Shown here: piece after piece, positions 8,531 to 16,435 of the stretch | Numbering within the stretch: position 1 is the stretch's first letter | Layout: every line of letters starts with the position of its first letter | Source of the DNA: Methylobacterium sp. Leaf123 | Lineage (GTDB): Bacteria > Pseudomonadota > Alphaproteobacteria > Rhizobiales > Beijerinckiaceae | NCBI RefSeq assembly: GCF_001423405.1 | Contig: NZ_LMNS01000038.1 | Coordinates: 492,753 to 541,911, forward strand | Length of the DNA: 49,159 nt | Reading direction: 5' to 3' | Made by a program: the position numbers and the translations under genes | Notes under the pieces: model-generated | The model's input: only the letters and a program-made list of their open reading frames with translations | Databases searched by the model: none | What the model was told of the DNA's origin: nothing

Positions 8531-9290
8531 TTATAAAATCAATAATCTCTGACGAACGATCGTGTATAGGGTAGGACATCCCCGCGCATTCATCCTCCTA
8601 AATAGGGCACAGCTGCGGAACTGCTTGACAAGGACCTCGTTGACCAGGGCGCCGACATGAGAGCGCGCCTCACGGGCCATCATCTTGGTGTGCTCCTGAT
8701 CCTGCTGTGCGTTGCCGGAAGAGCCCTGTGTCTTGATGTTGATGTCTCCGAAGGAAAAGGAGCTGCTCCCGCCGCCTTCGGTGAAACCCGTTGCACGGAT
8801 ACCGAAATTGCTGTCCGATATCCGGACCGTAGAGAAAATGGCCTCCTCGTCCTTGGCAATGATCGCGCGTTCACGGCTCTTGAGCCCGCCGACGATGCCG
8901 CCGGCGTTAAACTTTGCGGCCTTGCCCCAGAGGGACGTGTCGGCCTGATGGGATACGCCGCCCCCGCAACCTATGACGCCGCCCGTGTGCATCCAGTTGG
9001 GCAGCTTGCCAGCGCTGAGATCGAAGCCGTCCCTAGCCCAGCCCTTGCCGATGTCGATCAGCCCCCGACCCCCTTCGTTATCGAGCCTGCGATCCTGCTC
9101 GCCATCTCCTGCAAGGCGTAAAAGAGGTCGTTGCTGAACTTCGAGATGTCAGTTGGTACCTCGGTGAGCGCGTTGCCCGGAGCGATGCAGCGGACCTTGG
9201 CGTTAAAGTCTTTCTCGCTGGTGTCGGTCGCGACCATTGCGTCGACCTGTACGCACTTCTGGATGAGGCGGTCCTACTCGCCCTCGTTCG
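8531..9290 (-). pseudogene. Decayed C-terminal part of a phage tail tape-measure protein
   Basis: The minus frame at 8992-8531 begins MHTGGVIGCGGG and continues LWGKAAKFNAGGIVGGLKSR and ERAIIAKDEEAIFS. This H(T/S)GG, then AGG and EE(V/A) pattern is the usual C-terminus of phage tail length tape-measure proteins. The reading extends upstream in frame (LIDIGKGWARDGFDLSAGKL), then must change frame to continue as TDISKFSNDLFYALQEMASR, and a stop lies upstream of that near 9280. The tail end (after GALVNEVLVKQF) also no longer looks like the family. The gene is broken by at least one frameshift and truncated, so it is a prophage relic. Confidence 0.55.
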
Positions 9291-9587
9291 GCCCAGGTGT
9301 GCCGGGCGTCTCCGCGCTGAGCCCGACCACGACAGCGGGTAGGAAGCGGTGCGGGATAGGGTGTGGTCGGGACCGATGTCTTCCGCCGTCAGGACGCGCT
9401 TGACCGGCCCGCCGAGGCGGGTCTCAAGGTGTGCCACGACGGCGTCTTCACGCTGGGTCAGGCAGTCGGCGGTCTAGGACAACTGGGGCTCTCGCTACGT
9501 GCGAGACGGAGCGTCCCGTGCTTCCCGTGACCAATGTCAGGCCACGCCCGCTTACACTAGGCATGCCGAAGAGGGACAAGAGGCAGG
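9291..9587. other. Phage-relic spacer with no intact gene
   Basis: Short frames on both strands only. The stretch lies between the decayed tape-measure sequence and the GIY-YIG gene and probably represents eroded phage DNA. No promoter or terminator could be assigned with confidence. Confidence 0.35.
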
Positions 9588-10553
9588 ATGAGCAAGCCGG
9601 GTTACGTGTATGCCCTGATCAACCCGAGCATGCCCGGCCTAGTGAAGGTTGGTCGGACGGAGCGGGACCCAACCGTTCGAGTGTCAGAGCTCTCAGGCGT
9701 GACCGGGGTCGCTACACCGTTCATCCTGGTCTTCCATCAGGCGTTCGAGGACTGCGAGCTTGCGGAGCGGCATGCGCATGCTGCCCTGGAACGGGTTGGC
9801 CGACGCTTCGCTGCGAACCGGGAGTTTTTCGAGACGCAACCGACCACCGCCATCCATGCGATCCTGGAGGCACCAGGCGCTACCGCGCGGGTGCCTGAGG
9901 CTGCCGGGCGTGAACAAGCAACACCCCAGGCGAGCCTGTTGGACGAGATGCTTACTCGTGCTTACGGGTACCTGCACGGGAGTGGGGACCAGCCGAAGGA
10001 CGTGAAGGAGGGTATCAGGCTCTACCTTAAAGCTGGAAAGCTCGGCTCCGCTGATGCCTACCTAGAACTTGGCGAAATCTACTACAACAATTGGCTCGTA
10101 AAGAAGAATGAGTCCAAAGCGTTCGAATACTACCGACTGTCCTGCGAGCTGCATCACGCGCCCGCCTGGGCCAAGGTCGCAACCATTCGAGCAGGTGAGG
10201 GCAATCAGTCCGGCGAGGCACGTGCTTGGCGGCGTTTTTTCGAACTGGCTCTTGCAAACAAGGATCAAGATGCGAACGAGAGGCTTGTACTTGCCGGCAT
10301 TAGTTTCCTCGACCCCCGACCGTCGCTGAACCTGACTTACTTCCCTTGCGAAGCCATGGTCGGTGGCGAACCCATCAAGGACGCGGTCAAGTTCTTCCGC
10401 CCTCATACGGAGTACATGGAAGACTGCTTGCTGCGGTGGATATCGGATATCCAGAAGGACGAGTACGGGCTGTACAACGACTTTCGTGGAGACACCCGTC
10501 CCGCCCGGATAGCTGCGCAGGAGGCGGTCCTGAAATGGCTTCGTGAGCTTTGA
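9588..10553 (+). CDS. GIY-YIG (T5orf172/MUG113-type) protein with Sel1-like repeats
   Basis: The 321-residue protein starts MSKPGYVYALINPSMPGLVK. GYVYxLxNPSMPGLVKVGRT followed by RDPxxRVSEL (to about residue 36) and the EFFE (about 80) are typical of the T5orf172/MUG113 branch of GIY-YIG nucleases. Residues of about 115-220 contain Sel1-like helical repeats (for example AYLELGEIYYNN, AFEYYRLSCELHHAPAWAKV), and the C-terminal 100 residues have no recognised domain. GGCAGG precedes the ATG. It is the only plus-strand gene in this part of the island and sits between two pieces of phage sequence. Nuclease activity is a family inference; the combination with Sel1 repeats suggests a nuclease with a protein-binding arm, possibly another defence gene. 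Confidence 0.75.
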   Translation: MSKPGYVYALINPSMPGLVKVGRTERDPTVRVSELSGVTGVATPFILVFHQAFEDCELAERHAHAALERVGRRFAANREFFETQPTTAIHAILEAPGATARVPEAAGREQATPQASLLDEMLTRAYGYLHGSGDQPKDVKEGIRLYLKAGKLGSADAYLELGEIYYNNWLVKKNESKAFEYYRLSCELHHAPAWAKVATIRAGEGNQSGEARAWRRFFELALANKDQDANERLVLAGISFLDPRPSLNLTYFPCEAMVGGEPIKDAVKFFRPHTEYMEDCLLRWISDIQKDEYGLYNDFRGDTRPARIAAQEAVLKWLREL

Positions 10554-10795
10554 CTGTTGGCCTCGGCGTCGAAGAACCGCGCCGGGCTGATGTTGGAAAG
10601 GGTCGCCGACAGAATGCCCTCGTGCATGCCGAGCTGCACCTTAAGGGTGAGCCCGTCAGTGTTCTGGGTTTGGGCGGCCAGCGGCACGCGTGGTCTCACC
10701 GTGTTCTGGAGAGAGTGTCCGGCCGGGGGAGTGGCCAATGCCAGTTCCATGCCCTTGCGCGCGGCAGCCGGCACGTTAAAAGTGAGCCATGTTAG
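10554..10795 (-). pseudogene. Possible phage gene relic
   Basis: The minus frame from 10774 reads MELALATPPAGHSLQNTVRP, VQLGMHEGILSATLSN and ISPARFFDAEAN before running into the antisense of the GIY-YIG gene. It looks like real protein sequence cut at the GIY-YIG 3' end. I could not place it in a family; the neighbouring tape-measure relic makes a phage origin likely. Confidence 0.3.
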
Positions 10796-11002
10796 ATGCA
10801 GTCGTCACACTGCCCGCCTACATCTGGAATGCAGGATAACGCTTCCCACTCCTGCAGCGATGGTTAATAGCCTTGAAGAGCAGCCAGCGAGCGGACGCTC
10901 CTTGGCCAGACAGAGGTTCAGAGCTCCATCCGCCAAATTGCCGGCCATATGCCAAAACATCGAACTGGAGATCCGAAGGAAACCTAAAACAATTCTGAAG
11001 CC

Positions 11003-12766
11003 TCATTTATGTAAAAACGATAGATCAAGCCCACGATATCTTACCTTCGAAATGTCCTCAGCTAACATTCTGGTCGGGAAGCCTCTGCCGTAACCAGCAT
11101 CCACGCCTGTGCCGGCCCAGCCCCCTAACGCTCGACGCCTATCCTCTGGAACACCTGCCTCGCGGAGACGATCCGCCCAGCCATGGCGGAAGGAATGGAA
11201 GCTGACACCACGCTGGGTAACGCCAAGGCCGTCGAGGAACCGGGCGAACCACTTCTGGAAGGCATCACTGAAGTAGCCGCGCGCGTCTTGTTTGAGTTCC
11301 GGAAACAGGCGCTCGTCCCCACGCCGCCGGGCGTTAGCGACGAAATCAAGAAAGCCGCACGCGATGGTCTCAGGATGGAGGGGGACAATCCGCGTGCCGG
11401 CCTTACTCTTCACACGCTGGCCAGCCTCGGCAGCCTGAACAAGCATCACTGGCATCCCATCTCTCTCGACGATATCGCCGACCCGGAGCTGGCACACCTC
11501 GTTCAAGCGCATCCCATGGAACAGCGAGAGTAGGGGAACCCAGAACCTTGCTCGGCGGGGCCGCAGAGGGCCGGGCTTCGCATAGCCGGCGGCGTCATTC
11601 TGGCACCCGGTGTACAATGGGGCAGAGAAAATGGCTTTGAGCTGCGCCGGGCTGAAGGGCTCGCGCACTGTCTTTGGCACTTCCTCTATAGACAGCCCCG
11701 TGGCCGGGTTTTTGGCAATCCACTCCTCCCGAACGGCCCAGTTGAAGAGGGTCGCCATCTTGGTGAGGTGCGAGTTGACCGTTTGAGTGTTGAGGGGTGG
11801 CAAGCCCTTCTCCACCGCGATCTCGGCCGCAACCACGAGGGTTTTTCCGGGAAAGCGCTTCGTCGCGTTCGGAGGAAGGGTCCGGAATAGCTCTCGCACC
11901 CGGCGGGCATGATCACGGGTGATCCTGTGGACTTCGGTGTCGCCACCGATCACTTCGCGCAGGGCGAGGAAGACCATGCCGTAGTCCGCATTGGTTTTCC
12001 CAGTCCGGCTTCCCCGGCCAGGATCCTCGACAAAGGCTCCGATTAACTCGTCCAGCGTCCGCCGGTGCTCCGCTACACCAAGGGCCACTGGCGCCTGCAA
12101 CGAGCCGGGGACACTCCCGCCCGCACCTCCAGTGATCTGCGCCGCTTGATCGCGGTTCAGTGCGATCAAGCCCCGGCGCACGAGGGTGGCAAGCTGGGAA
12201 TATTGAGCCGTGGACTGGTCGATCTGTGGGCGTCGAACACGACGCTGAATGCGCCCGCGGATCGGTTCCGGCGGGGCTCCGGCGGCAAGAAGGAGTTCGT
12301 CCACCGTTCGATAGACCGTCGGCTCGTAGTCCTCCGGGTCCAGGCTGGTGAGGACCGCCCCCTCGGCTTTCAGCTCCTCTAGGATGGCTTCCCAGTCAGC
12401 GAACCGGGTTTCGAGCGTTTCGCGCGAAGTACGTGCAACGCGTTGCACGGCGTGCTCGAACCATCGGAGCGCAAGCCCCTCGATATCCCCCGGAGCCAGC
12501 TTCTCCAAACGCCCGGACGCAAGCGAACGCCGAAGCGTTGCTGTCTCCGTCGCCTGCTGACGCGCTGCCTCGAACTGTCGCTCGACCGTGGCCTGCTCCA
12601 GTCGGAAGCGTGCCAGGGCGACGCGGCGCTCCTTCGTCTTGAGGCTCACGACGATGTGGGTCCGGCCGACTGCATCCACCACGTCGAGCGGCACACGCAT
12701 CCGAAGATAGAACGTGCCGTTCCGCTGGGTCAGGTTCGGTTGATGCACCACGTTTCCATCCACCAT
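11003..12766 (-). CDS. Tyrosine site-specific integrase of the tRNA-Ile2 island
   Basis: The 587-residue integrase has an N-terminal arm (QRNGTFYLRMRVPLDVVDAV) of the type found in large proteobacterial island integrases, a core-binding region around residues 230-360, and a C-terminal catalytic domain. Visible catalytic elements are the Arg in GMRLNEVCQL, a Lys in VKSKAGTR, HSFRHGW (HxxR), and the tyrosine nucleophile in DAGYGRG. The usual GH before the tyrosine is GGW here, as in some family members. The ATG (12766) lies 85 bases from the 3' end of tRNA-Ile2, and the gene points away from the tRNA, the normal layout for an integrase at an attachment site. It should recombine the tRNA 3' end with its element copy. 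Confidence 0.9.
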   Translation of the reverse strand: MVDGNVVHQPNLTQRNGTFYLRMRVPLDVVDAVGRTHIVVSLKTKERRVALARFRLEQATVERQFEAARQQATETATLRRSLASGRLEKLAPGDIEGLALRWFEHAVQRVARTSRETLETRFADWEAILEELKAEGAVLTSLDPEDYEPTVYRTVDELLLAAGAPPEPIRGRIQRRVRRPQIDQSTAQYSQLATLVRRGLIALNRDQAAQITGGAGGSVPGSLQAPVALGVAEHRRTLDELIGAFVEDPGRGSRTGKTNADYGMVFLALREVIGGDTEVHRITRDHARRVRELFRTLPPNATKRFPGKTLVVAAEIAVEKGLPPLNTQTVNSHLTKMATLFNWAVREEWIAKNPATGLSIEEVPKTVREPFSPAQLKAIFSAPLYTGCQNDAAGYAKPGPLRPRRARFWVPLLSLFHGMRLNEVCQLRVGDIVERDGMPVMLVQAAEAGQRVKSKAGTRIVPLHPETIACGFLDFVANARRRGDERLFPELKQDARGYFSDAFQKWFARFLDGLGVTQRGVSFHSFRHGWADRLREAGVPEDRRRALGGWAGTGVDAGYGRGFPTRMLAEDISKVRYRGLDLSFLHK

Positions 12767-12788
12767 GTGTCACAGCCCTGTGTCACAG
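12766..12788. repeat. Direct repeat at the integrase start, possible operator
   Basis: TGTGTCACAG occurs at 12766-12775 and 12779-12788, overlapping the integrase start and its leader. Such repeats next to an integrase gene can bind an excisionase or repressor; this is inference only. Confidence 0.35.
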
Positions 12789-12812
12789 ATGCGCCTGGAA
12801 ACTCGTTATATC

Positions 12813-12838
12813 TGAAAAGCTTGTGGCGCCAGCGCCAC
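12813..12838 (-). terminator. Likely terminator of tRNA-Ile2
   Basis: Reading the minus strand past the tRNA CCA, GTGGCG-CTGG-CGCCAC forms a hairpin (12838-12823) followed by AAGCTTTTC. It lies 12 bases after the tRNA end. The T-run is short, so the call is moderate. Confidence 0.45.
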
Positions 12839-12850
12839 TTAGAAGGAATG

Positions 12851-12926
12851 TGGTGGGCCCGGCAGGACTCGAACCTGCAACCAGACCGTTATGAGCGGTC
12901 GGCTCTAACCATTGAGCTACAGGCCC
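12851..12926 (-). tRNA. ileX: tRNA-Ile2 (anticodon CAT), island insertion site
   Basis: A 76-base cloverleaf is complete: acceptor GGGCCTG/CGGGCCC, D-arm GCTC-AATGGTTA-GAGC, anticodon arm GACCG-CTCATAA-CGGTC, T-arm GCAGG-TTCGAGT-CCTGC, discriminator A, and an encoded CCA. The anticodon is CAT. The sequence resembles the minor isoleucine tRNA whose C34 is modified to lysidine (it decodes AUA) rather than elongator or initiator Met tRNA; the sequence alone cannot prove the modification. Its 3' half next to the integrase is the presumed attachment site, and the gene remains intact after integration. The symbol follows E. coli usage and is tentative. Confidence 0.9.
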
Positions 12927-13235
12927 GCGCTCTTTACTGCCCATGACGGACGCTCAACACTGGCTCTCGACGACAGGTTAGGCGGCAGAAACGACGGCAG
13001 AAACGCCGCTTTTGAGTAGCCGGGCAGGGGGCTTCGGGCAAGCCCTCCACGCACGGCCGATGGCCACCGCAACCGAACCGCGGCTCGGTCGGACCTGGCT
13101 GATCCGAGCCTTACCATCGGCGAACGCTTCGAGGCCGACCGCGCGGGCGCAGAGCGCGCGAATCCGGGCGGCCGGTCAGCCTGAGGCAACCGGGCGCCCC
13201 TATGCCGTCGGCCCCACCATCAGCCGGCAGCCCGA
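12927..13235. other. Intergenic stretch between the tRNA and the first core-side gene
   Basis: No gene with a credible start and family is visible. Long open frames here are an effect of high GC. Presumed to contain the tRNA promoter on the minus strand. Confidence 0.4.
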
Positions 13236-13631
13236 ATGCTCCTTCCCGAACTCGCGCCCGACACGCTCCCGCCCCAAGCCGCCGAATGGCGCAAAGCCTT
13301 CGGCGCGCTCCGTCCGACTGCACCGCCCTGCCGGTATCTCGGCACCACGGCCTGGGCGAACATCCACGAGGCCTGCACCGACTTCATCGAGCGCTTCGGC
13401 GCCGAGGCCGTGCGCTTCGGGTGGACTGCGCCGCAAATCTTCGGCGTCCATCCCGAGCACGGGACGTTGCGCGTGGATTGGTGCGGGGTGATGATCACCG
13501 GAGGGCATAAGGCGATCGGCATCGAGCCGAACCGGATCCTGTTCGGCAATGTGAGCGGCTACCGGAACACGCCCGGCGTACCGACCGGCCTACCAATCTG
13601 GGAATTCGCGGCCCGTCGCGGCGGGAAATGA
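13236..13631 (+). CDS. Conserved-looking hypothetical protein (131 residues)
   Basis: The product starts MLLPELAPDTLPPQ and contains CRYLGTTAWANIHEACTDFI, GAEAVRFGWTAPQIFGVHP and TLRVDWCGVMITGGHKAIGI. The order of short hydrophobic and charged segments is that of a folded globular protein of about 130 residues. No signal peptide, membrane segment or metal motif is seen, and I do not recognise the family. A copy of the dispersed repeat begins 25 bases after its stop. Confidence 0.6.
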   Translation: MLLPELAPDTLPPQAAEWRKAFGALRPTAPPCRYLGTTAWANIHEACTDFIERFGAEAVRFGWTAPQIFGVHPEHGTLRVDWCGVMITGGHKAIGIEPNRILFGNVSGYRNTPGVPTGLPIWEFAARRGGK

Positions 13632-13655
13632 CCGACGCCGCACCAGACGCGCTCA

Positions 13656-13754
13656 GAGCGCATTCCGACGAAGTGGCGACCGGTTCGCCGCAAGAAGGCG
13701 CGTCACAACAAAGACCGAGAGACGCCGGCCCGATGCGATCAGGTCGGAGACGGC
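13656..13754 (+). repeat. Dispersed ~100-bp repeat, copy A
   Basis: This stretch aligns with 15082-15179 (opposite strand) and 17214-17314. Shared blocks include CCGGTTC, AAGAACGCGC (here AAGAAGGCGC), ACAACAAAGACCGAGAGACG, CCGGCCCGATG and GGTCGGAGACGG. It lies 25 bases after the gene ending at 13631. The copies are imperfect, so this is an old repeat family and not a recent duplication. Confidence 0.75.
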
Positions 13755-13843
13755 CCTCGTCGAGCGCAGCATCGCGACCGGTGAAGAGCGACGGATGCCC
13801 GCGATGCGCGACCGCCGCTCCACGTCCAGGGAGCGGCGATCGG

Positions 13844-14056
13844 CTATCGTGTGGCCGCTCCGGAGGTCACGTGCGGCACCGCGGAGCGATACTTCGAACT
13901 CGCACTCGGCTCGGCGGTATGGGGACAGGCACCGGCCTGCGCGCCCCGTTCGCAGTCCGTCTTCGGCTCGGCATGACCGAGGCGCGTTGTGGCCGCCGCA
14001 CTCGACAGAACGAGGACGACCGCAACGAGCAGGCGGTAGAGTGGAAGACCGATCAT
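13844..14056 (-). CDS. Possible small exported peptide (70 residues)
   Basis: The product begins MIGLPLYRLLVAVVLVLSSA followed by AATTRLGHAEP, a good fit to a Sec signal peptide with a cleavage site near HAE. The mature part is about 40 residues, Ser/Ala rich, with two cysteines (DCERGAQAGACP) that could form a disulfide. No strong ribosome-binding site is seen, and no family was recognised. The gene for a 24-residue peptide lies 34 bases upstream on the same strand. Confidence 0.45.
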   Translation of the reverse strand: MIGLPLYRLLVAVVLVLSSAAATTRLGHAEPKTDCERGAQAGACPHTAEPSASSKYRSAVPHVTSGAATR

Positions 14057-14090
14057 CGTCGTGGCTCGGGCGGGGGCGCGGATAACGGGA

Positions 14091-14165
14091 TCAGCGCGGC
14101 TGCGGGGCGGGCACGGGGATCGTGACCATCTGGCCGCTGATCGGATCGAAGACGGTGATGGTCAT
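14091..14165 (-). CDS. Possible 24-residue peptide
   Basis: An open frame reads MTITVFDPISGQMVTIPVPA ending PQPR. The sequence is Val/Ile/Pro rich and low in Arg and Ala compared with chance frames in this GC-rich DNA, which hints at selection. No strong ribosome-binding site is present. It may be translated with the small exported peptide just downstream; conservation elsewhere would decide. Confidence 0.3.
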   Translation of the reverse strand: MTITVFDPISGQMVTIPVPAPQPR

Positions 14166-14293
14166 GGCGGGTGCTCGTGAACGGGGCGGGATCGACGTGT
14201 CCGGCTAACGCCTTTGTCCGCGATGGTTTCCGCGCCCTGTTCGGATGTAGTTAGCCATCCGTTAAGGCTGATCCGTCGGGGAGCGCCGCCGCC

Positions 14294-14395
14294 TCACCAA
14301 GGCAGGAAGCGATCGGACGCCGGTCGCCCGGCCACCATGAAGGCGATCGCACCGATGACGCCTGCGAGCACGACAAAAACCTCGGTCCCGAACAT
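14294..14395 (-). CDS. 33-residue small membrane protein
   Basis: The frame reads MFGTEVFVVLAGVIGAIAFM followed by VAGRPASDRFLPW. It has one membrane segment (about residues 6-22) and a short charged C-terminus. A purine-rich GAGGGGG run lies six to twelve bases before the ATG, so translation is likely. Small single-span proteins like this are common and poorly annotated. It is alone on the minus strand here, 128 bases before the 24-residue frame. Function unknown. Confidence 0.65.
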   Translation of the reverse strand: MFGTEVFVVLAGVIGAIAFMVAGRPASDRFLPW

Positions 14396-14544
14396 GCTTT
14401 CCCCCCTCGGCCCGGCTTGGGCGAGGTGCGTCTGGCGCGCGGTTGAGGCGGCAACGCGGCCTGCGGAGCGTCCTCATGGTCGCAGTCGGGGTGGCGGTGG
14501 AAAGAACCGCTCGCGTCGCCTGATCCCCGAACGTAGGTTGCGGA

Positions 14545-14763
14545 ATGCCTGCTGCCCGCTGCGTCCACTATATCGGCTTCAAGGACGACCGCTATTGGAA
14601 CGCCTTCCGGATCTGGGGCGGGCCCACGATGATCCATCGGCGTTGGGACCGCATCGCCAAGCACGACATCGGCCCGGACGATGTGGCGATCTTCGCCGAA
14701 GGCGATGAGCACCAGCCCTTGGCGGACTACAACGCGACCGACATCGACGAGCGATGGCTATGA
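14545..14763 (+). CDS. Hypothetical protein (72 residues), coupled to next gene
   Basis: The product starts MPAARCVHYIGFKDDRYWNA and continues FRIWGGPTMIHRRWDRIAKH. It is a small soluble protein rich in aromatic and basic residues with an acidic tail (DDVAIFAEGDEHQ). No family recognised. Its stop overlaps the start of the following gene (ATGA), so the two are probably translated together. Confidence 0.65.
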   Translation: MPAARCVHYIGFKDDRYWNAFRIWGGPTMIHRRWDRIAKHDIGPDDVAIFAEGDEHQPLADYNATDIDERWL

Positions 14764-15083
14764 CGAACATCATCCGCCCCAACTTCGGTGGCCGCGACCG
14801 CGACGCTGAGTCTGCCATCGCGGCGGATGCCGTCGAGGCGTACGAGCCGCTCCATGTCTACGGGACCGCTGCGGGCTATCTCGTGGCCCTGCTGGAGGAC
14901 GCGCGGGGGCCCGAAGGGCGATGCCTCAAGGCCGTCATCGGCTCCGTCGGCGGAAACGTGTTCGAGACCGTCGCCGTGACGCCGGCCACGGACGAGGGGC
15001 GCGTCGATGCCGATATGGCCGCCATGGCGGTTCTGCGCGCGCTGGAGATTGTCGAGCAAGGCAGCGCGCCGGCCTCTGCCTAG
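14760..15083 (+). CDS. Hypothetical protein (107 residues)
   Basis: I choose the ATG at 14760, which overlaps the previous stop as ATGA; an ATG six bases earlier (14754) is the alternative. The product starts MTNIIRPNFGGRDRDAESAI and contains YEPLHVYGTAAGYLVALLED and LKAVIGSVGGNVFETVAVTP. It looks like a small alpha/beta protein without membrane segments. The family is unknown to me. The second repeat copy begins at its stop codon. Confidence 0.65.
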   Translation: MTNIIRPNFGGRDRDAESAIAADAVEAYEPLHVYGTAAGYLVALLEDARGPEGRCLKAVIGSVGGNVFETVAVTPATDEGRVDADMAAMAVLRALEIVEQGSAPASA

Positions 15084-15179
15084 AGCCGTCTCCGACCGGA
15101 TGGCATCGGGCCGGCGTCTCTCGGTCTTTGTTGTGATGCGCGTTCTTTCGCGGAACCGGCACCCGCTTCGAACACATCG
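15082..15179 (-). repeat. Dispersed ~100-bp repeat, copy C
   Basis: Read on the minus strand it gives CGAAAGAACGCGCATCACAA, then CAAAGACCGAGAGACGCCGG and CCCGATGCCATCCGGTCGGA, matching copies A and B. It starts exactly at the stop codon of the gene ending at 15083, in antisense orientation to that gene. Confidence 0.75.
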
Positions 15180-15246
15180 CCCTATGCGTGCGGGCCTCTC
15201 GAACCGGCCGTCGTCGATGGGCTGGGGCCGGCGAACGCTCTCCCCA

Positions 15247-16332
15247 TCACCGCACCGCCTCAATGGCCTTCTCGGCATCCCGATGATCCTGCGCGGAGGC
15301 TTCGGGCGCATCGTGTTGTGCCGGGGCGTGCGGCGCCCGGCATAAGTCGACCCAAATCGGAAAATGATCAGACCCGACATCGTTCAGGCGCTGCATGTCG
15401 CTCAAGAGAAAATGCTCGCTGAAGAAAATGTGGTCGAGGGGCCAGCGCGCGAACGGATACTGCGCATGAAAGGTCGAAAACAGGCCGCGCCCCTGGCGGG
15501 GATCGAGAAGGCCGCTGATGTTTTGGAAGAGCCGATTGGTGTGTGACCACGCCACGTCGTTGAGGTCACCGGCGACGATGGTCGAATCCTTCGTTTTCGC
15601 GACCTCTCGGGCGACCACGACGAGCTCGGCATCGCGCGGGGCGCTGCTATGGCCCGGATGGGGTGGCCGCGGATGGAGCCCGTAGAACGTGATCGGTTCG
15701 CCGCTGGGCAGGACCACCGTGGTGCGTAACGACGGAACGTCCTCCTGCAGCAGAAACCGGATCGTCGGATCGCGCAGGGGAAGGTGGGAGTAGAACAGCA
15801 GGCCGTAGGTGTTGTCCTGCGGATGCTCGACGCGATGCGGATAATGCGCGCGCAGCGGCGCCATCGCCGCCTGCCATCCCGCATCGGTCTCGAGCAGCAA
15901 CACCAGATCGGGCGCCTTGGCAGCGATGAGATCGAGGGCCGCCCTGTAATTGCGGTTCGACTGGAGCACGTTGAGGACGAGGAGGCTGATACGGTCGCCG
16001 GGGCTACACGCCTCCGCGGCCTTGGCCTGAGGCGCCGTCACGCGCGTGAACGGCAGGATGTAGCTGGCCTGCAGGGCAAAGGCCGCGATCATGGCGACCG
16101 CCAGGGCCAGGGCCGTGCCATCTCGGGAAACCGCGAGAAGCCCGAGACTGGTCGCAGCGAGCGCGACCGCGATCTGCACCCGAGGAAAGTCCAGGCTGCG
16201 GATGATGCCGAGGTTCGTCGGAATCAGGGGGAGCAACGTCGCGACGATCAGAAGAAGGGCGACAAGTTTCAAGGCGATCGACAAGTAGGCCAAGTCTCTT
16301 CCAATCAATCGGAGCCCGGCCCCATCGAGCAT
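15247..16332 (-). CDS. Membrane-anchored endonuclease/exonuclease/phosphatase (EEP) family protein
   Basis: The 361-residue protein has three to four N-terminal membrane segments (about residues 15-35, 45-65, 70-95), then an EEP domain from about residue 110. Visible active-site elements are LLVLNVLQSN (Asn), LVLLLETD (metal-binding Glu), FYGLHPRPP (His), VAGDLNDVAWS (Asp/Asn), WPLDHIFFS (Asp) and GSDHFPIWVDL (His). This is the usual order for Mg-dependent phosphodiesterases of the DNase I/AP endonuclease fold. The membrane anchor suggests the enzyme acts at or outside the cytoplasmic membrane, on a lipid head group, a nucleotide or extracellular DNA; the substrate is not determinable. It is followed by the convergent gene ending at 15083. 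Confidence 0.85.
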   Translation of the reverse strand: MLDGAGLRLIGRDLAYLSIALKLVALLLIVATLLPLIPTNLGIIRSLDFPRVQIAVALAATSLGLLAVSRDGTALALAVAMIAAFALQASYILPFTRVTAPQAKAAEACSPGDRISLLVLNVLQSNRNYRAALDLIAAKAPDLVLLLETDAGWQAAMAPLRAHYPHRVEHPQDNTYGLLFYSHLPLRDPTIRFLLQEDVPSLRTTVVLPSGEPITFYGLHPRPPHPGHSSAPRDAELVVVAREVAKTKDSTIVAGDLNDVAWSHTNRLFQNISGLLDPRQGRGLFSTFHAQYPFARWPLDHIFFSEHFLLSDMQRLNDVGSDHFPIWVDLCRAPHAPAQHDAPEASAQDHRDAEKAIEAVR

Positions 16333-16435
16333 CGGCTCGATGGCGACGCACCGTCCGGCGCCGGCTCGTTCGGGGGTGATACGGCGAGGTGACCGCCTGC
16401 GATCATGCGCGCGCGCCGCGTGCTTTCAGTCCGTC

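Noticed and set aside
1..11000. Second attachment site of the island
   Set aside because: No repeat of the tRNA 3' half was seen in this range.
12851..12926. Elongator or initiator methionine tRNA
   Set aside because: The anticodon is CAT, but the acceptor and anticodon stems resemble the tRNA-Ile2 type; the initiator lacks a paired 1-72 and this tRNA has G1-C72.
14727..15380. 217-residue minus-strand frame over the gene pair at 14545-15083
   Set aside because: Arg/Gly-rich composition without motif; the sense frames are coupled by ATGA.
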